From Roseomonas mucosa (lineage in GTDB: Bacteria; Pseudomonadota; Alphaproteobacteria; Acetobacterales; Acetobacteraceae), in contig CAMDWG010000007.1 of NCBI GenBank assembly GCA_945878375.1, positions 1 through 64,000 on the forward strand: DNA of 64,000 nt. Reading direction: 5' to 3'. Each line of letters begins with the position of its first letter. The stretch's first letter is position 1. Made by a program: the position numbers and the translations under genes. The notes beneath the pieces were generated by a model. It saw nothing but the letters and a program-made list of their open reading frames with translations, ran no database searches and was not told where the DNA came from. Below are positions 1-8,241 of the stretch, piece by piece.

Positions 1-148
1 AAATGCCAACGCCGGATAACGCTCAATAAAGCCATGTCCAACACTCCAGCTGCCCCCGCCCAAAGGGCCGAGGCTAGCGTCCGAACATGGGTCAAATCTC
101 AGCAGCAACTTCACCCCAAACCGGGTCAGTTCTCAGTGGCAATCAACA
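1..148 (+). mobile_element. End of an IS21-family insertion sequence
   Basis: The segment carries two copies of the pattern GGGTCA-N2-TCTCAG-N2-GCAA, at 89-110 and 123-148, 34 bp apart. The second ends in CAATCAACA exactly where the flaF reading frame resumes. Multiple long terminal repeats ending in CA-3' are characteristic of IS21-family elements. The body of the element (istA/istB) lies left of the window. A short frame ending in TAA at 27-29 could be the tail of the helper ATPase gene, but that is too short to confirm. The target-site duplication cannot be checked without the other end. Confidence 0.7.
89..148 (+). repeat. IS21-type multiple terminal repeats
   Basis: Two imperfect direct repeats at 89-110 and 123-148 share GGGTCA..TCTCAG..GCAA. 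In IS21-type elements such repeats are transposase binding sites near each end. The distal copy defines the element boundary at 148. Confidence 0.65.
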
Positions 149-502
149 CCCACCGCCTTCCAGGCCTATCGCCGCGTCCAGGCCACGCGCACGCCGCGCG
201 AACAGGAAGCCGAGGTCTTCGCCATCGCCGCCGGGCGCCTGCGGCTGGCCGCGACGGATGGCACCGAGATGGACCGCGTGCGCGCCCGCGCCGATGCGCG
301 GCGGCTGTTCATGACCCTCCGCCTCGCCGTCATGGACCCGGCCAACCAATTGCCGGCGCCGCTGCGCGCCTCCATCGCGTCCGTCTGCGACGCCGCCTTG
401 CGAGAGGTGGAGCGGGAGAAGACGGATTTCGATTTCCTCGCGACCATCTGCGACGATTTCCGCGCCGGCCTTTCGACCCAAGCCGCCGTCAGCGCGGCAT
501 GA
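149..502 (+). pseudogene. flaF: flaF, flagellar biosynthesis regulator, 5' end removed by IS insertion
   Basis: In frame 2 the sequence reads PTAFQAYRRVQATRTPREQE and continues to the TGA at 500-502. It matches FlaF, the small alphaproteobacterial protein needed for flagellin synthesis alongside FlbT. FlaF normally begins with Met, a few residues and then this NP-x-x-AY region, so only about five N-terminal codons are missing. They are replaced by the insertion-sequence end at 148. No ATG, GTG or TTG exists in this frame between the upstream stop at 17 and the internal ATG at 269, so full-length translation is unlikely. The rest of the frame is intact, which suggests a recent event. It overlaps flbT by ATGA. 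Confidence 0.75.
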
Positions 503-927
503 GCGAAGGGGGCGCGAAAGGCGGCAAGGGCCGGCTGGTGCTGGAACTCCGCGCCGGGGACCGCATGCTGGTGAACGGCGCCGCGCTGCAATTCCAGACC
601 CGCGCGTCCGTGGTGCTGGCGAATGAGGCGCGCTTCCTGTTCGGCAAGCAGTTGCTGGGCCCGGATGCCACCACCACCCCCGCCAGGCGGCTCTATTTCG
701 CCATGCAGAGCGCCTATGTGGCAGAGGCCACGGACCGCGAGACCTACATGACGCTGGCCCGCGCGCGGGCCGCCGAATACATGGTCGCCACCACCTCCGA
801 GGCCGTCCGCAGCCTGCTGCGCGACGCGATGGAGGAGTTGGAAGCGGGCCGCGGCTGGGAAGCGCTGCGGCGCGTGCGCGACCTGTTCGCCTATGACGAT
901 GTGGTCCTGAATATCGGCCGGCACTGA
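499..927 (+). CDS. flbT: Flagellar biosynthesis repressor FlbT
   Basis: A 142-residue protein matching FlbT, which in Caulobacter binds the 5' leader of flagellin mRNA and controls its stability and translation. The core LVLELRAGDRMLVNGA, the segment ending in LLGP and the C-terminal DLFAYDDVV region are typical. The start codon overlaps the flaF stop as ATGA, so its translation would normally be coupled to flaF. Loss of the flaF start by the upstream insertion may therefore reduce FlbT as well. The FlbT frame also stays open upstream across the disrupted flaF to the ATG at 34, giving a possible but improbable 297-residue fusion read-through. Confidence 0.9.
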   Translation: MSEGGAKGGKGRLVLELRAGDRMLVNGAALQFQTRASVVLANEARFLFGKQLLGPDATTTPARRLYFAMQSAYVAEATDRETYMTLARARAAEYMVATTSEAVRSLLRDAMEELEAGRGWEALRRVRDLFAYDDVVLNIGRH

Positions 928-952
928 GCCGGCCCGGAAGGCGGAGCGACAC

Positions 953-1753
953 ATGTCCGGTACGACGATGGCGTCCCTGCTTCTGCCGAACGGGAATCCA
1001 GGCACCTCGATGCCACTATCCACCGCGCAGACCATGGCGCTGTACAAGCGGTCCATCGATCGTGCACGGCAGGATATCGCGCGGCTTGAGAAGGACCCCG
1101 CGACTCAGCGGGACCTGCAGGTGCTGGAACAGGCCGTGGCGCGGGCGAAGCACCCGACCGACCTGCTGCGGAACCCGCGCGTCCTGAAGTTGCTGATGGA
1201 AGCCATCGGTCTGGCGGACCAGGCGGCGAATGGGGGACTCGCCCGGAACGCGCTGATGTCAAAGCTGTCGGACCGGCAATCCTTGGCGAACCGCCTGCCC
1301 GACCAGCGCTGGAAAGCGGCCGCCCAGCGGCTGGATTTCGCCGCCAGCGGGCTGGCCAAGCTCCGCGATCCGGCGGTGATGTCGGACCTCAAGGAGGGCA
1401 TCATCCAGTATCGCCGCATCACCGCCATCTCGGGGCAGAGCCAGGCGGTTGCGGATGCGCTCTATATCCGCGACCTGCCGCAAGGGCAGGCGCCGTCACT
1501 GTTCGCCGTGCTGGGCGACAAGGTGATGCGCCGGGTCGCCACAACGGTGACGAGGCTGCCGCAGGAATTGGCGCTGCAATCCGTGGAAGCGCAGGCGCGC
1601 ACGCTGGGGGCGCGCTTCGATCCGGCGCAATTCGCCGACCCGAGGAAGCGCGACGCGCTGATCAACCGCTATCTGATCGTCTCAAGCTCGGCGCAGGGCG
1701 GCTTGCAGGTGCCGGGGGGCACCGGGTCCCCGCTGTTGCGGCTTTTCGCGTAA
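953..1753 (+). CDS. DUF1217 family flagellar-cluster protein
   Basis: A 266-residue soluble protein of the DUF1217 family, found next to flagellar genes in alphaproteobacteria. Its precise function is not established. The start at 953 is preceded by GGAAGGCGGAG, a good ribosome-binding region 25 bp after flbT. The N-terminal third is predicted helical (LYKRSIDRARQDIARLEKD). A DUF1217-type C-terminal segment, FDPAQFADPRKRDALINRYL, lies near residues 222-242. There is no signal peptide or membrane segment. Its place between flbT and fliX suggests a role in flagellin or filament assembly; that is inference. Confidence 0.75.
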   Translation: MSGTTMASLLLPNGNPGTSMPLSTAQTMALYKRSIDRARQDIARLEKDPATQRDLQVLEQAVARAKHPTDLLRNPRVLKLLMEAIGLADQAANGGLARNALMSKLSDRQSLANRLPDQRWKAAAQRLDFAASGLAKLRDPAVMSDLKEGIIQYRRITAISGQSQAVADALYIRDLPQGQAPSLFAVLGDKVMRRVATTVTRLPQELALQSVEAQARTLGARFDPAQFADPRKRDALINRYLIVSSSAQGGLQVPGGTGSPLLRLFA

Positions 1754-1767
1754 CGGAACGGATGGGC

Positions 1768-2193
1768 TCAGCCGCCGCGTGATGCCGGGCCGCCCGGACC
1801 GTGGCGCGCCAGCTCGACCTTGATCCGCATCAGCAGCGGCCGCCATTCAACGGCCGAAGCCTCCTCCGCCAGGGCCAGATGGTCCGCTGCCTCGGCCAGC
1901 GCATCGAGCAGGTCATCGGGGATACGATCCGCCCGCAGCAGTGCCAGTTGCAGGCGATCCAGGTTCCGCATGGCGCCGCTGGCCACCTGCGTCAGGCTGC
2001 GTCCCGGCGGGGCCTGCGGCCCGCCTTCCGCCTGCAAGGCCAGCAGCGGCGTGACCGCGGCGATGCCCATGGCCGCATCCGTGGCCGACGCGTCCGGCGT
2101 CTCGGGGACCGAGAAGTCAGGGCTTCCCACCTTGCGACCGCGCGCCTCGCCCATGCGGGGCGGACCGCGCCCGATGATGGGAGGCAACGTCAT
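1768..2193 (-). CDS. fliX: Flagellar assembly regulator FliX
   Basis: A 141-residue protein resembling FliX, the Caulobacter factor that works with FlbD to couple flagellar basal-body assembly to late flagellar transcription. The proline-rich N-terminus (MTLPPIIGRGPPR) is followed by a helical C-terminal half with the RNLDRLQLALL and DLLDALAEAADH segments typical of the family. I chose the start at 2193 because GGAGGT lies six bases upstream; an upstream in-frame start at 2259 lacks such a site. It is convergent with the DUF1217 gene and ends 15 bp from it. Confidence 0.75.
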   Translation of the reverse strand: MTLPPIIGRGPPRMGEARGRKVGSPDFSVPETPDASATDAAMGIAAVTPLLALQAEGGPQAPPGRSLTQVASGAMRNLDRLQLALLRADRIPDDLLDALAEAADHLALAEEASAVEWRPLLMRIKVELARHGPGGPASRGG

Positions 2194-2319
2194 GACAGCA
2201 CCTCCGCATCGCAGGGTAAGGGCCGAATGGAAACCGCCCGCACCGAGCAGCGGAACCAACCGATCATGGAACGGGTATAGCCGCCCGGCGGGCCGCCCGC
2301 CAGCATAAGCAGGGTGTTC

Positions 2320-2922
2320 TCAGGTGCCTCGGCGCTGGAGGCGCAGCATCGGGACGGCGTCGCCGGCCCATTGCTCGCTACGCCATACGATCCCGGTGGC
2401 TGGATCGGCCCAGAAGCGATTGGTGAAGGCGGCGACATCTCCGCCGCAGCGTTCCTCGACCACGATCCACCCGGCCTCCACCCGGCCGCGCAAGGCGCAT
2501 TCCACCACCAGGCCGAACCGCATCGAGGCCGGATCGCGATCCCCCCCCGCCAGGTCGATGGTGCGCCGCGCGCGCGCATCCTGCCCCACCAAGGCGCGCG
2601 CATCCTCGAGCTGATCGGGCCCGTCGAAGCGCGTCGCCATCACCATCTGGGCAAGGCCCGCCGTTCCCACCACGCGGGCGCCATCCGTGGCCAGCGCGAC
2701 CCGGCCCGGACCGCGCCAGACCTGCCGCGCGCCGGTGCCAGACACAGGCACCAGCACCACGCGCCGTGGCCCCTCCAGCAGCAGGGAGGGGCCAGGGGGC
2801 TCGGCCTCCGTGGCCTCCTCGGGCGGGGCCTCCGTGGCAAGGCGCAGCGCCTCCCCCGCCGGCGTCTGACCGCAAGCGGAGAGCAGGAGCAGCGCCGCGA
2901 TCAGCCGGGCCGTGTTCGCCAT
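2320..2922 (-). CDS. YjbF-like outer-membrane lipoprotein
   Basis: A 200-residue predicted lipoprotein. The N-terminus MANTARLIAALLLLSAC carries a lipobox with Cys17. The C-terminal half (RVALATDGARVVGTAGL, then FTNRFWADPATGIVWRSEQW) resembles the YjbF/GfcB group linked to exopolysaccharide production; this is pattern resemblance, not proof. It starts inside the last codons of the TRAP permease gene (22-bp overlap), so the two are probably co-transcribed. No other exopolysaccharide genes are adjacent. Confidence 0.6.
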   Translation of the reverse strand: MANTARLIAALLLLSACGQTPAGEALRLATEAPPEEATEAEPPGPSLLLEGPRRVVLVPVSGTGARQVWRGPGRVALATDGARVVGTAGLAQMVMATRFDGPDQLEDARALVGQDARARRTIDLAGGDRDPASMRFGLVVECALRGRVEAGWIVVEERCGGDVAAFTNRFWADPATGIVWRSEQWAGDAVPMLRLQRRGT

Positions 2923-4913
2923 TGCACCGCCAGCAATAGCGCAGCGAGTGCAAGCCCGACCAGATGCGGATACGGAATGAGGTCAGCCGACAGCGCCTGC
3001 AGGACGGCGGGGAAGATCATCAGCACCCCCGCCAGCGCGAGCGCCCAGCGCTCCCACCCGGCCATGCCGCGCAACAGCCAGCCCTGGCAGGCAGCGGCCA
3101 GCGCCGCGAGGCCGGCAGTCGCCAGGAAGACCTGCCACACCACATCCTGCCAGCCCATATCGCCCCGCAGTTGCAGCAGCAGCGCCACGCCGTCGGGGTC
3201 CGTCACGAAGACAAAGGGCAGAACGAAGGCGGGCAACGTGTATTTCCAGGCCTGCAGCGTGGTGCGATAGGGCCCGGCGCCGGTGATCGCGCTCGCCGCG
3301 AAGGGGCTGAGCGCGGTGGGGGGCGAAACCTCGCTCAGCACGGCGTAGTAGAAGACGAACATGTGCGCCGCGTAGTCCGGCACGCCGAGCTTGATCAGCG
3401 CCGGCGCCGCGACGACCGCGCAGATGATGTAGCTGGCCGTGACAGGCACCGCGAGCCCGACGACCCAGACGATCAGCCCGGTGTAGAGCGCGGTCACAAC
3501 CAAGGACCCGCCTGCCGCCTGGATGGCGATGTCGCTGAACTTCAGCCCGAGGCCGGTCAGCGTGATGACGCCGACGATGATGCCGGCGCAGGCGCAGGTC
3601 GCGGCGATGCCGACCGACTGCACCGCGCCCGCAGCGAGCGCATCCATCAAGCGCTTCGGCGTCATCGCCGTTTCACGCCGGATGAAGCTCAGCACCACCG
3701 CGACGATCATGGCGTAGAGCACCGACAGCGTCGCCGAATAGCCCATCACCATGAAGACGATGATCGCGATCAGCGTCGAGAAGTGGAACCCATACAGCCG
3801 CAGCAGCTTGCCGACCGGGTCCACCTGCATCTTCGCCACCGCATCCAGATCGCCAGCGGATGCGCGGGCACGGATGCGACGCTGGTCGAGTTCCACCATG
3901 AACAGCAGCGACGCATAGTAGAGACAGGTGGGGATGATCGCCATCACCAGCACATCGAGGTAGCCGATCTTCAGATACTCGGCGATCAGGAAGGCCGCCG
4001 CCCCCATCACGGGCGGGGAGATGATCGCCCCCAGCCCGCCGGCCGCGAGCAGCCCACCCGCATCATCCGGCCGGTAGCCGACCTTCTTCATCATCGGCCA
4101 AGCGACGGTGCCCAGCGTGACTGTCGTGGCGACGCCCGACCCGCTCGGCCCGCCCAGCAGGAAGGACGACAGCACCACCGTCCGCCCCGCGCTCTGCGGC
4201 TTGCCGCCCGTCGCGGCGAAGGAGAAATCCACGAAGAACTTGCCCGCGCCCGAGGCCTGCAGGATGGCGCCATAGATGGTGAACAGCACGATGAGGCTGG
4301 CCGAGACATCCACCGCCGTGCCGAAGATGCCGTCCAGGCCGATCGCGATGTGCGGGATCATCCGCTCTGCGTCGTAACCCTGGTGCTGCCAGGGCGGCGG
4401 CAGGTGGTTGCCGAAGAAGCCGTAGAGCAGGAAGGCGATCGCGACCACCGGCATGATCGGGCCGGTCGCGCGGCGTGTCACCTCCAGCACCAGCGCGATC
4501 AGCATCCAGCCGACGACGATGTCCATCGGGTCTGGGAAGACGTAGCGGTCCTGCAGGTCGTCGCCGCCGGTGATCAGGTACCAGACGACATAGATGCCGG
4601 CCGCGACCAGCGCCATGTCCCAGGGCATCAGCCGGTGCCGCCAGCGCCGCCCGACCGGGAACAGCGCGAAGCCCAGCACCAGCGCGAAGCCGACATGGAC
4701 GAAGCGGAGCGTGGTGGTGGGTACGATGTCCCACGCCGCCCACAGGTGAAAGAGCGACATCGCCAGCGCGACCGCCACGGCCGCGTGACCGAGCAGGCCT
4801 GGGAGGCGGTTCTGGGCCCCCTCCTCCTGCTCGATCAGCGCTTCGAGGCGGGCTGCGGTGTCAGCGTCCAACGCGCCCTTGGGCACCTCGGGCGGAATCA
4901 GTGTCGTGCTCAT
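2901..4913 (-). CDS. TRAP transporter permease, fused 4TM/12TM type (TAXI system)
   Basis: A 670-residue inner-membrane protein with many hydrophobic helices. It fuses the small and large TRAP permease subunits: an N-terminal four-helix part (about residues 45-200), then the DctM-like part containing LGGPSGSGVATTVTLG and PPVMGAAAFLIAEYL. It imports an unidentified substrate using an ion gradient with the periplasmic binding protein encoded immediately upstream. The start at 4913 (MSTTLIPPEVPKG) avoids an unlikely 71-residue basic extension. The gene follows the binding-protein gene by 22 bp, and its 3' end overlaps the lipoprotein gene. Confidence 0.9.
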   Translation of the reverse strand: MSTTLIPPEVPKGALDADTAARLEALIEQEEGAQNRLPGLLGHAAVAVALAMSLFHLWAAWDIVPTTTLRFVHVGFALVLGFALFPVGRRWRHRLMPWDMALVAAGIYVVWYLITGGDDLQDRYVFPDPMDIVVGWMLIALVLEVTRRATGPIMPVVAIAFLLYGFFGNHLPPPWQHQGYDAERMIPHIAIGLDGIFGTAVDVSASLIVLFTIYGAILQASGAGKFFVDFSFAATGGKPQSAGRTVVLSSFLLGGPSGSGVATTVTLGTVAWPMMKKVGYRPDDAGGLLAAGGLGAIISPPVMGAAAFLIAEYLKIGYLDVLVMAIIPTCLYYASLLFMVELDQRRIRARASAGDLDAVAKMQVDPVGKLLRLYGFHFSTLIAIIVFMVMGYSATLSVLYAMIVAVVLSFIRRETAMTPKRLMDALAAGAVQSVGIAATCACAGIIVGVITLTGLGLKFSDIAIQAAGGSLVVTALYTGLIVWVVGLAVPVTASYIICAVVAAPALIKLGVPDYAAHMFVFYYAVLSEVSPPTALSPFAASAITGAGPYRTTLQAWKYTLPAFVLPFVFVTDPDGVALLLQLRGDMGWQDVVWQVFLATAGLAALAAACQGWLLRGMAGWERWALALAGVLMIFPAVLQALSADLIPYPHLVGLALAALLLAVQWRTRPG

Positions 4914-4935
4914 CGGCCCGAGATGCCAGTCAGGG

Positions 4936-5913
4936 TCAGCTGAGGTTGGCGCCAGCAGCGCGCCAGAAGGTGGCGGCCGCGGGATGCCAGGGGATGCCGG
5001 CCGCCGCGGTCTTCTGCGCGGCAAGCGTGAAGTCGCGCGCCGCGGAGTGGGTGCGCACCAGATCCTCGCGGCTGCCCCAGGTGACTTGGAGGATGCGCGA
5101 GACGAGGTCGGCCGGCATGTCTTCACGCACGGCCAGGATGTTCGCGACCGAGAGTTGCTTGTTCGGCGTCCTCTGGCCCGGATAGGTGTTCGCCGGGATC
5201 TCCTCGGGGAAATAGACGGGGCCGTTCTTCTCCACGATCTTCGCGTGCAGGTCGGCGTGATCGATCATGTGGATCGTCGTGCCCGGCGTCGCCGCCAGGT
5301 CAGTGATCGCGCTGGTCGGCACGCCGGAGACGAAGAAATAGGCGTCGAGCTTGCCGTCACGGATGGCGTTGGTGCTCTCCGCCGGCGAGAGCCGCTCGCG
5401 GGCGCGGAAGTCGCGGTCACGGTCGAGGCCGGCGGCCTCGATCACGCGGAAGGCGAAGAGCTCGGTGGCCGAGCCGGGCGCGCCGGTGGAGACGCGCTTG
5501 CCCTTCAGGTCGGCGACGCTCCGGATGCCGGTGGCCGCCGTCGTCACGATCTGCATGCGGTTGGTGTAGAGCACGGCAATGGCGCGCGCAGGCACGGCGC
5601 GGCCGCGGAAGGGCCCGGCGCCAGCGATCGCGTCCACGGCGGCATCCACCTGGCCGAACAGCATGCCGACGCGGCCGGCGCCGAGCAGCTGGAAATTGGC
5701 CACGGACCCGCCAGTGACTTCGGCGGTCGCGCTCATGCCCGGGATGCCGCGGGACAGGAAGTTCGCGAGCGCGCCGCCCAGCGGATAGTAAACGCCACCC
5801 GTCGTGCCGGTGGCGATCGACATCTGCATCGGCGCCTGCGCGCGGGCAATGCCCGGCAGGGCGAGGGCCGCCGCGCCGAGGGCCAGCGTGCGGCGGTTGA
5901 AGGTGGTGGTCAT
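4936..5913 (-). CDS. TAXI family TRAP transporter solute-binding protein
   Basis: A 325-residue periplasmic binding protein. The signal peptide runs from FNRRTLALGAAALALPG to a cleavage site after ARA near residue 25. The mature start, MSIATGTTGGVYYPLGGALA, is the hallmark of the TAXI (TRAP-associated extracytoplasmic immunogenic) family. The motif GAPGSATELFAFRVIEAAG is also characteristic. The start at 5913 is supported by GGGAGGA eight bases upstream. It heads a minus-strand operon with the fused permease. The substrate cannot be deduced; characterised relatives bind glutamate or related carboxylates. Confidence 0.92.
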   Translation of the reverse strand: MTTTFNRRTLALGAAALALPGIARAQAPMQMSIATGTTGGVYYPLGGALANFLSRGIPGMSATAEVTGGSVANFQLLGAGRVGMLFGQVDAAVDAIAGAGPFRGRAVPARAIAVLYTNRMQIVTTAATGIRSVADLKGKRVSTGAPGSATELFAFRVIEAAGLDRDRDFRARERLSPAESTNAIRDGKLDAYFFVSGVPTSAITDLAATPGTTIHMIDHADLHAKIVEKNGPVYFPEEIPANTYPGQRTPNKQLSVANILAVREDMPADLVSRILQVTWGSREDLVRTHSAARDFTLAAQKTAAAGIPWHPAAATFWRAAGANLS

Positions 5914-5982
5914 GTTTCTTGTTCCTCCCGTGTCAGGAGCCCCAGGCATACAGACTCCGACCAAGCTGTGAAAGAGCCGTGC

Positions 5983-5996
5983 TTGACATGGGTCAA
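5983..5996. promoter_or_regulatory. FNR/FixK/Dnr-type binding site
   Basis: TTGAC-ATGG-GTCAA is a perfect inverted repeat matching the FNR/FixK consensus TTGAY-N4-RTCAA. Its centre is 63 bp before the ATG of the CBS-BON gene. A class II arrangement (-41.5) would place the transcription start near 6031 and a weak -10 (CATAGG) at 6017-6022. It lies in the divergent region between the TRAP operon and the CBS gene. Confidence 0.65.
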
Positions 5997-6052
5997 GGCG
6001 GAACCCCGGTGCGGTCCATAGGCTTCCTAGGCCTGCAACCCGCCAAGGGAGA

Positions 6053-6757
6053 ATGTCGATGACGACGCTGCGCGCCAGGGACCTCATGACCCCCGATGTG
6101 ATCACCGTTCCCCCGGAGACGCCCGTGCTGGCGATCGCGCGGCTGCTGGGGGATCGGGGCATCTCCGCCGTGCCGGTGGTGGATGCCGAGGGCCAAACCG
6201 TCGGGGTCGTCACGGAGGGCGACCTGATCCGCCGCCTGGCGGGAGAACAGGACAAGCCCGCCGGCTGGTTCGCCAGCCTTTTCGCCGACCCGGCGCGCGA
6301 TGCGGAACGCTATGCCCGCACCCACGGGGTGACGGCGCGCGACGTCATGACCTCCGACGTCGTCACGGTGGAGCCAGACACGCTGGCCTCCGCGGTGGCG
6401 CATGTGATGGAGGACCGCAGCATCCGCCGCGTGCTGGTCACGCAGGAGGGACGGCTCAAGGGCATCGTCTCCCGCGCCGACCTGCTGCGCGCCCTGGTCG
6501 CGCCGCCGGAACCGCAGGGAGAGTTGTCCGATGAGCGCATCCGCCGCGCGGTGCTGGCCGCGATGAAGAAGGAACCCTGGGCCGACACCTTCTACACGAT
6601 GGTGGAGGTGGCCGGGGGCGTGGTGCAGTTCCACGGCTTCAGCCGTAGCGCCGCCGTGCAGCGCGGCCTGCGCGTGCTGGCGGAGAATGTCCCCGGCGTG
6701 AAGAGCGTGGTGGACAATACCCAGCCCATGCCGGCCTATCTCTTCGCCAACGGGTAG
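6053..6757 (+). CDS. Tandem CBS domain protein with C-terminal BON domain
   Basis: A 234-residue cytoplasmic protein. Two CBS motifs are visible: residues about 8-65 (DLMTPDVITVPPETPV...VGVVTEGDLIRR) and about 98-150 (DVMTSDVVTVEPDTLA...GIVSRADLLRA). A BON-like segment follows at about 160-230 (RRAVLAAMKKEPW...VQRGLRVLAENVPGVKSVVD). CBS pairs bind adenine nucleotides and BON domains are thought to bind phospholipid or protein partners, so this may be an energy-state sensor. GGGAGA precedes the ATG. The FNR/FixK-type box upstream suggests induction under low oxygen. Confidence 0.88.
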   Translation: MSMTTLRARDLMTPDVITVPPETPVLAIARLLGDRGISAVPVVDAEGQTVGVVTEGDLIRRLAGEQDKPAGWFASLFADPARDAERYARTHGVTARDVMTSDVVTVEPDTLASAVAHVMEDRSIRRVLVTQEGRLKGIVSRADLLRALVAPPEPQGELSDERIRRAVLAAMKKEPWADTFYTMVEVAGGVVQFHGFSRSAAVQRGLRVLAENVPGVKSVVDNTQPMPAYLFANG

Positions 6758-6787
6758 GGCAACGGCCGGGCGGCCGACGCTGCCCTA
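6755..6787. terminator. Bidirectional hairpin holding both stop codons of a convergent pair
   Basis: TAGGGCA (6755-6761) pairs with TGCCCTA (6781-6787), and CGGCC (6763-6767) pairs with GGCCG (6772-6776) around a GGGC loop. The CBS stop TAG (6755-6757) and the MFS stop on the other strand (6785-6787) form the base of the stem. There is no long U-run, so termination strength is uncertain. Confidence 0.5.
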
Positions 6788-8041
6788 TCCCTTGGCGCGC
6801 TGGTCCTCCCGCACCGTGGCCAGGATCAGCGCGCCGAGGGCCAGGAAGACCAGCACTGTCGCCAGGCCGATGCGCTGGCTGGCCGTCAGCGCCGTTACCG
6901 CCGCCAGCACCGCGGGGCCGAGGAAGCCCGTGACACGCCCCGACAGCGCGAACAGGCCGAACCAGGCGGAGGCCTCGCCGGGCGGCGCGAGCCGCGCCAT
7001 GAAGCTGCGGCTCGCGGCCTGGGCGGGGCCGAAGAACAGGCCGAGCGATAGCGCCAGGACCCAGAACCAGGTCTCGCTGCCCGTCAGCAGCAGTGGCACG
7101 CCGAGTGTGACCATCGCGCCCAGCGCGGCCAGCACCATCCGCCGCGAGCCGACACGGTCCTCCACCAGCGCGAAGCCCGCCGCGCCCAGGCCGGCGGCGA
7201 CATTCATCGCGATGCCGAAGACCAGGATCTGCTCGAACCCCATGCCGAAGGTGCCGGCGGCGTAGATCGCGCCGAAGGCGAACAGCGTGTTGAGCCCATC
7301 GGTGTAGAACAGCCGCGCCACCAGGAAGCGCGCCAGCACCGGGTTGCGCGGCAGGGTACGGACCAGCGCGACCACCTCCGCCAGCCCCGCCGTCGCGGCC
7401 TGTCTCCAGCTGGGCTTCCGCCCCGGCGGATCTGGCAGCGCCAGCAGCACCGGCCAGGAGAATGCCAGCAGCCAGACAGCGACCAGCAGCGCGGTGGCCC
7501 GCACATGCTCCGCCTCGCTTCGGTCGAGCCCGAGCGGCGAGGGATTGGGCTGCACCAGCACCACCAGCGCGACGCCGAGACACGCCAGCCCGCCGGCATA
7601 GCCAAGCCCCCAGGCGAGGCCCGAGACGCGCCCGATCTGATGGCGCGGCGCGACCTGCGGCAGCATGGAATTGTAGAAGACCGTGCCGACCTCGAAGCTG
7701 ATCGTGGCGAGTGCCACGCAGGCCAGCGCATAGAGCGTGAAGGCTGGATCCGGCTTCGCGAACCAGAGGCCGGCGGTGGCCAGCGCCGTCAGCGCCGTGA
7801 ACAGCCCGAGCATCGCGCGCCGTCGCCCACCCGCATCGGCGACCGCGCCGAGCAGCGGCGAGAGGATGGCTATGCACAGCCCCGCCACCGCCAGCGTCCA
7901 CCCCCATTGCGACTGCCCCGTCGCGGGATCGGGCGCGATGCCTTGGGCGAAATAGGCGGCGATGACGAAGGTGGTGACCACGGTCGGGAAGGCGCTGTTG
8001 GCCCAGTCGTAGAAGGCCCAGGCCCAGGCTTTGCGGTTCAT
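6785..8041 (-). CDS. MFS transporter, UMF1 (Atg22-like) family
   Basis: A 418-residue polytopic membrane protein. The N-terminus KAWAWAFYDWANSAFPTVV and the helix-2/3 region PLLGAVADAGGRRR are diagnostic of the UMF1/Atg22-like major-facilitator branch, probably an efflux permease; some eukaryotic relatives export amino acids from vacuoles. About twelve hydrophobic segments are visible. I chose ATG 8041 because family members start at MNxKAW; a GTG 39 bp upstream is an alternative. It is convergent with the CBS-BON gene. Confidence 0.85.
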   Translation of the reverse strand: MNRKAWAWAFYDWANSAFPTVVTTFVIAAYFAQGIAPDPATGQSQWGWTLAVAGLCIAILSPLLGAVADAGGRRRAMLGLFTALTALATAGLWFAKPDPAFTLYALACVALATISFEVGTVFYNSMLPQVAPRHQIGRVSGLAWGLGYAGGLACLGVALVVLVQPNPSPLGLDRSEAEHVRATALLVAVWLLAFSWPVLLALPDPPGRKPSWRQAATAGLAEVVALVRTLPRNPVLARFLVARLFYTDGLNTLFAFGAIYAAGTFGMGFEQILVFGIAMNVAAGLGAAGFALVEDRVGSRRMVLAALGAMVTLGVPLLLTGSETWFWVLALSLGLFFGPAQAASRSFMARLAPPGEASAWFGLFALSGRVTGFLGPAVLAAVTALTASQRIGLATVLVFLALGALILATVREDQRAKG

Positions 8042-8080
8042 GTGGCGGTCCAGCGATGGTGGCGGTCGCAGCAATGGCAC

Positions 8081-8221
8081 CGGCAGTCGCGCGGCCCCCT
8101 CCCGGCTGCGCGCCGCGCAGCCACCCTCCCCCGCGTTGCGGGAGAGGGTTTTGGGGGGCGCACCCTTGCTCCCTCTCCCGCGATAGAGGGGTAGGGGTGG
8201 GAGGGGGCCGCGCGACCGCCG
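8081..8221. repeat. Structured intergenic repeat bounded by inverted repeats
   Basis: A 140-bp block between two minus-strand genes. Its ends, 8086-8103 (GTCGCGCGGCCCCCTCCC) and 8199-8216, are an exact 18-bp inverted repeat, extendable to about 23 bp with one mismatch. Inside are a perfect stem at 8104-8122 (GGCTGCGCG/CGCGCAGCC), a stem near 8126-8147 (CTCCCCCGC/GCGGGAGAG, one mismatch) and the CTCTCCCGC...GAGGGGTAGGGGTGGGAGGG pattern common in proteobacterial dispersed intergenic repeats. It has no open frame of its own. Confidence 0.7.
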
Positions 8222-8241
8222 GCACCCCGCGCGATCCCGGC

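Noticed and set aside
34-927. A 297-codon fusion frame from the insertion element through flaF into flbT
   Set aside because: Its first 155 residues read flaF in the wrong frame; FlbT has its own coupled start at 499.
1768-2259. Longer FliX starting at 2259
   Set aside because: The extra 22 residues lack a ribosome-binding site, whereas 2193 has GGAGGT at good spacing.
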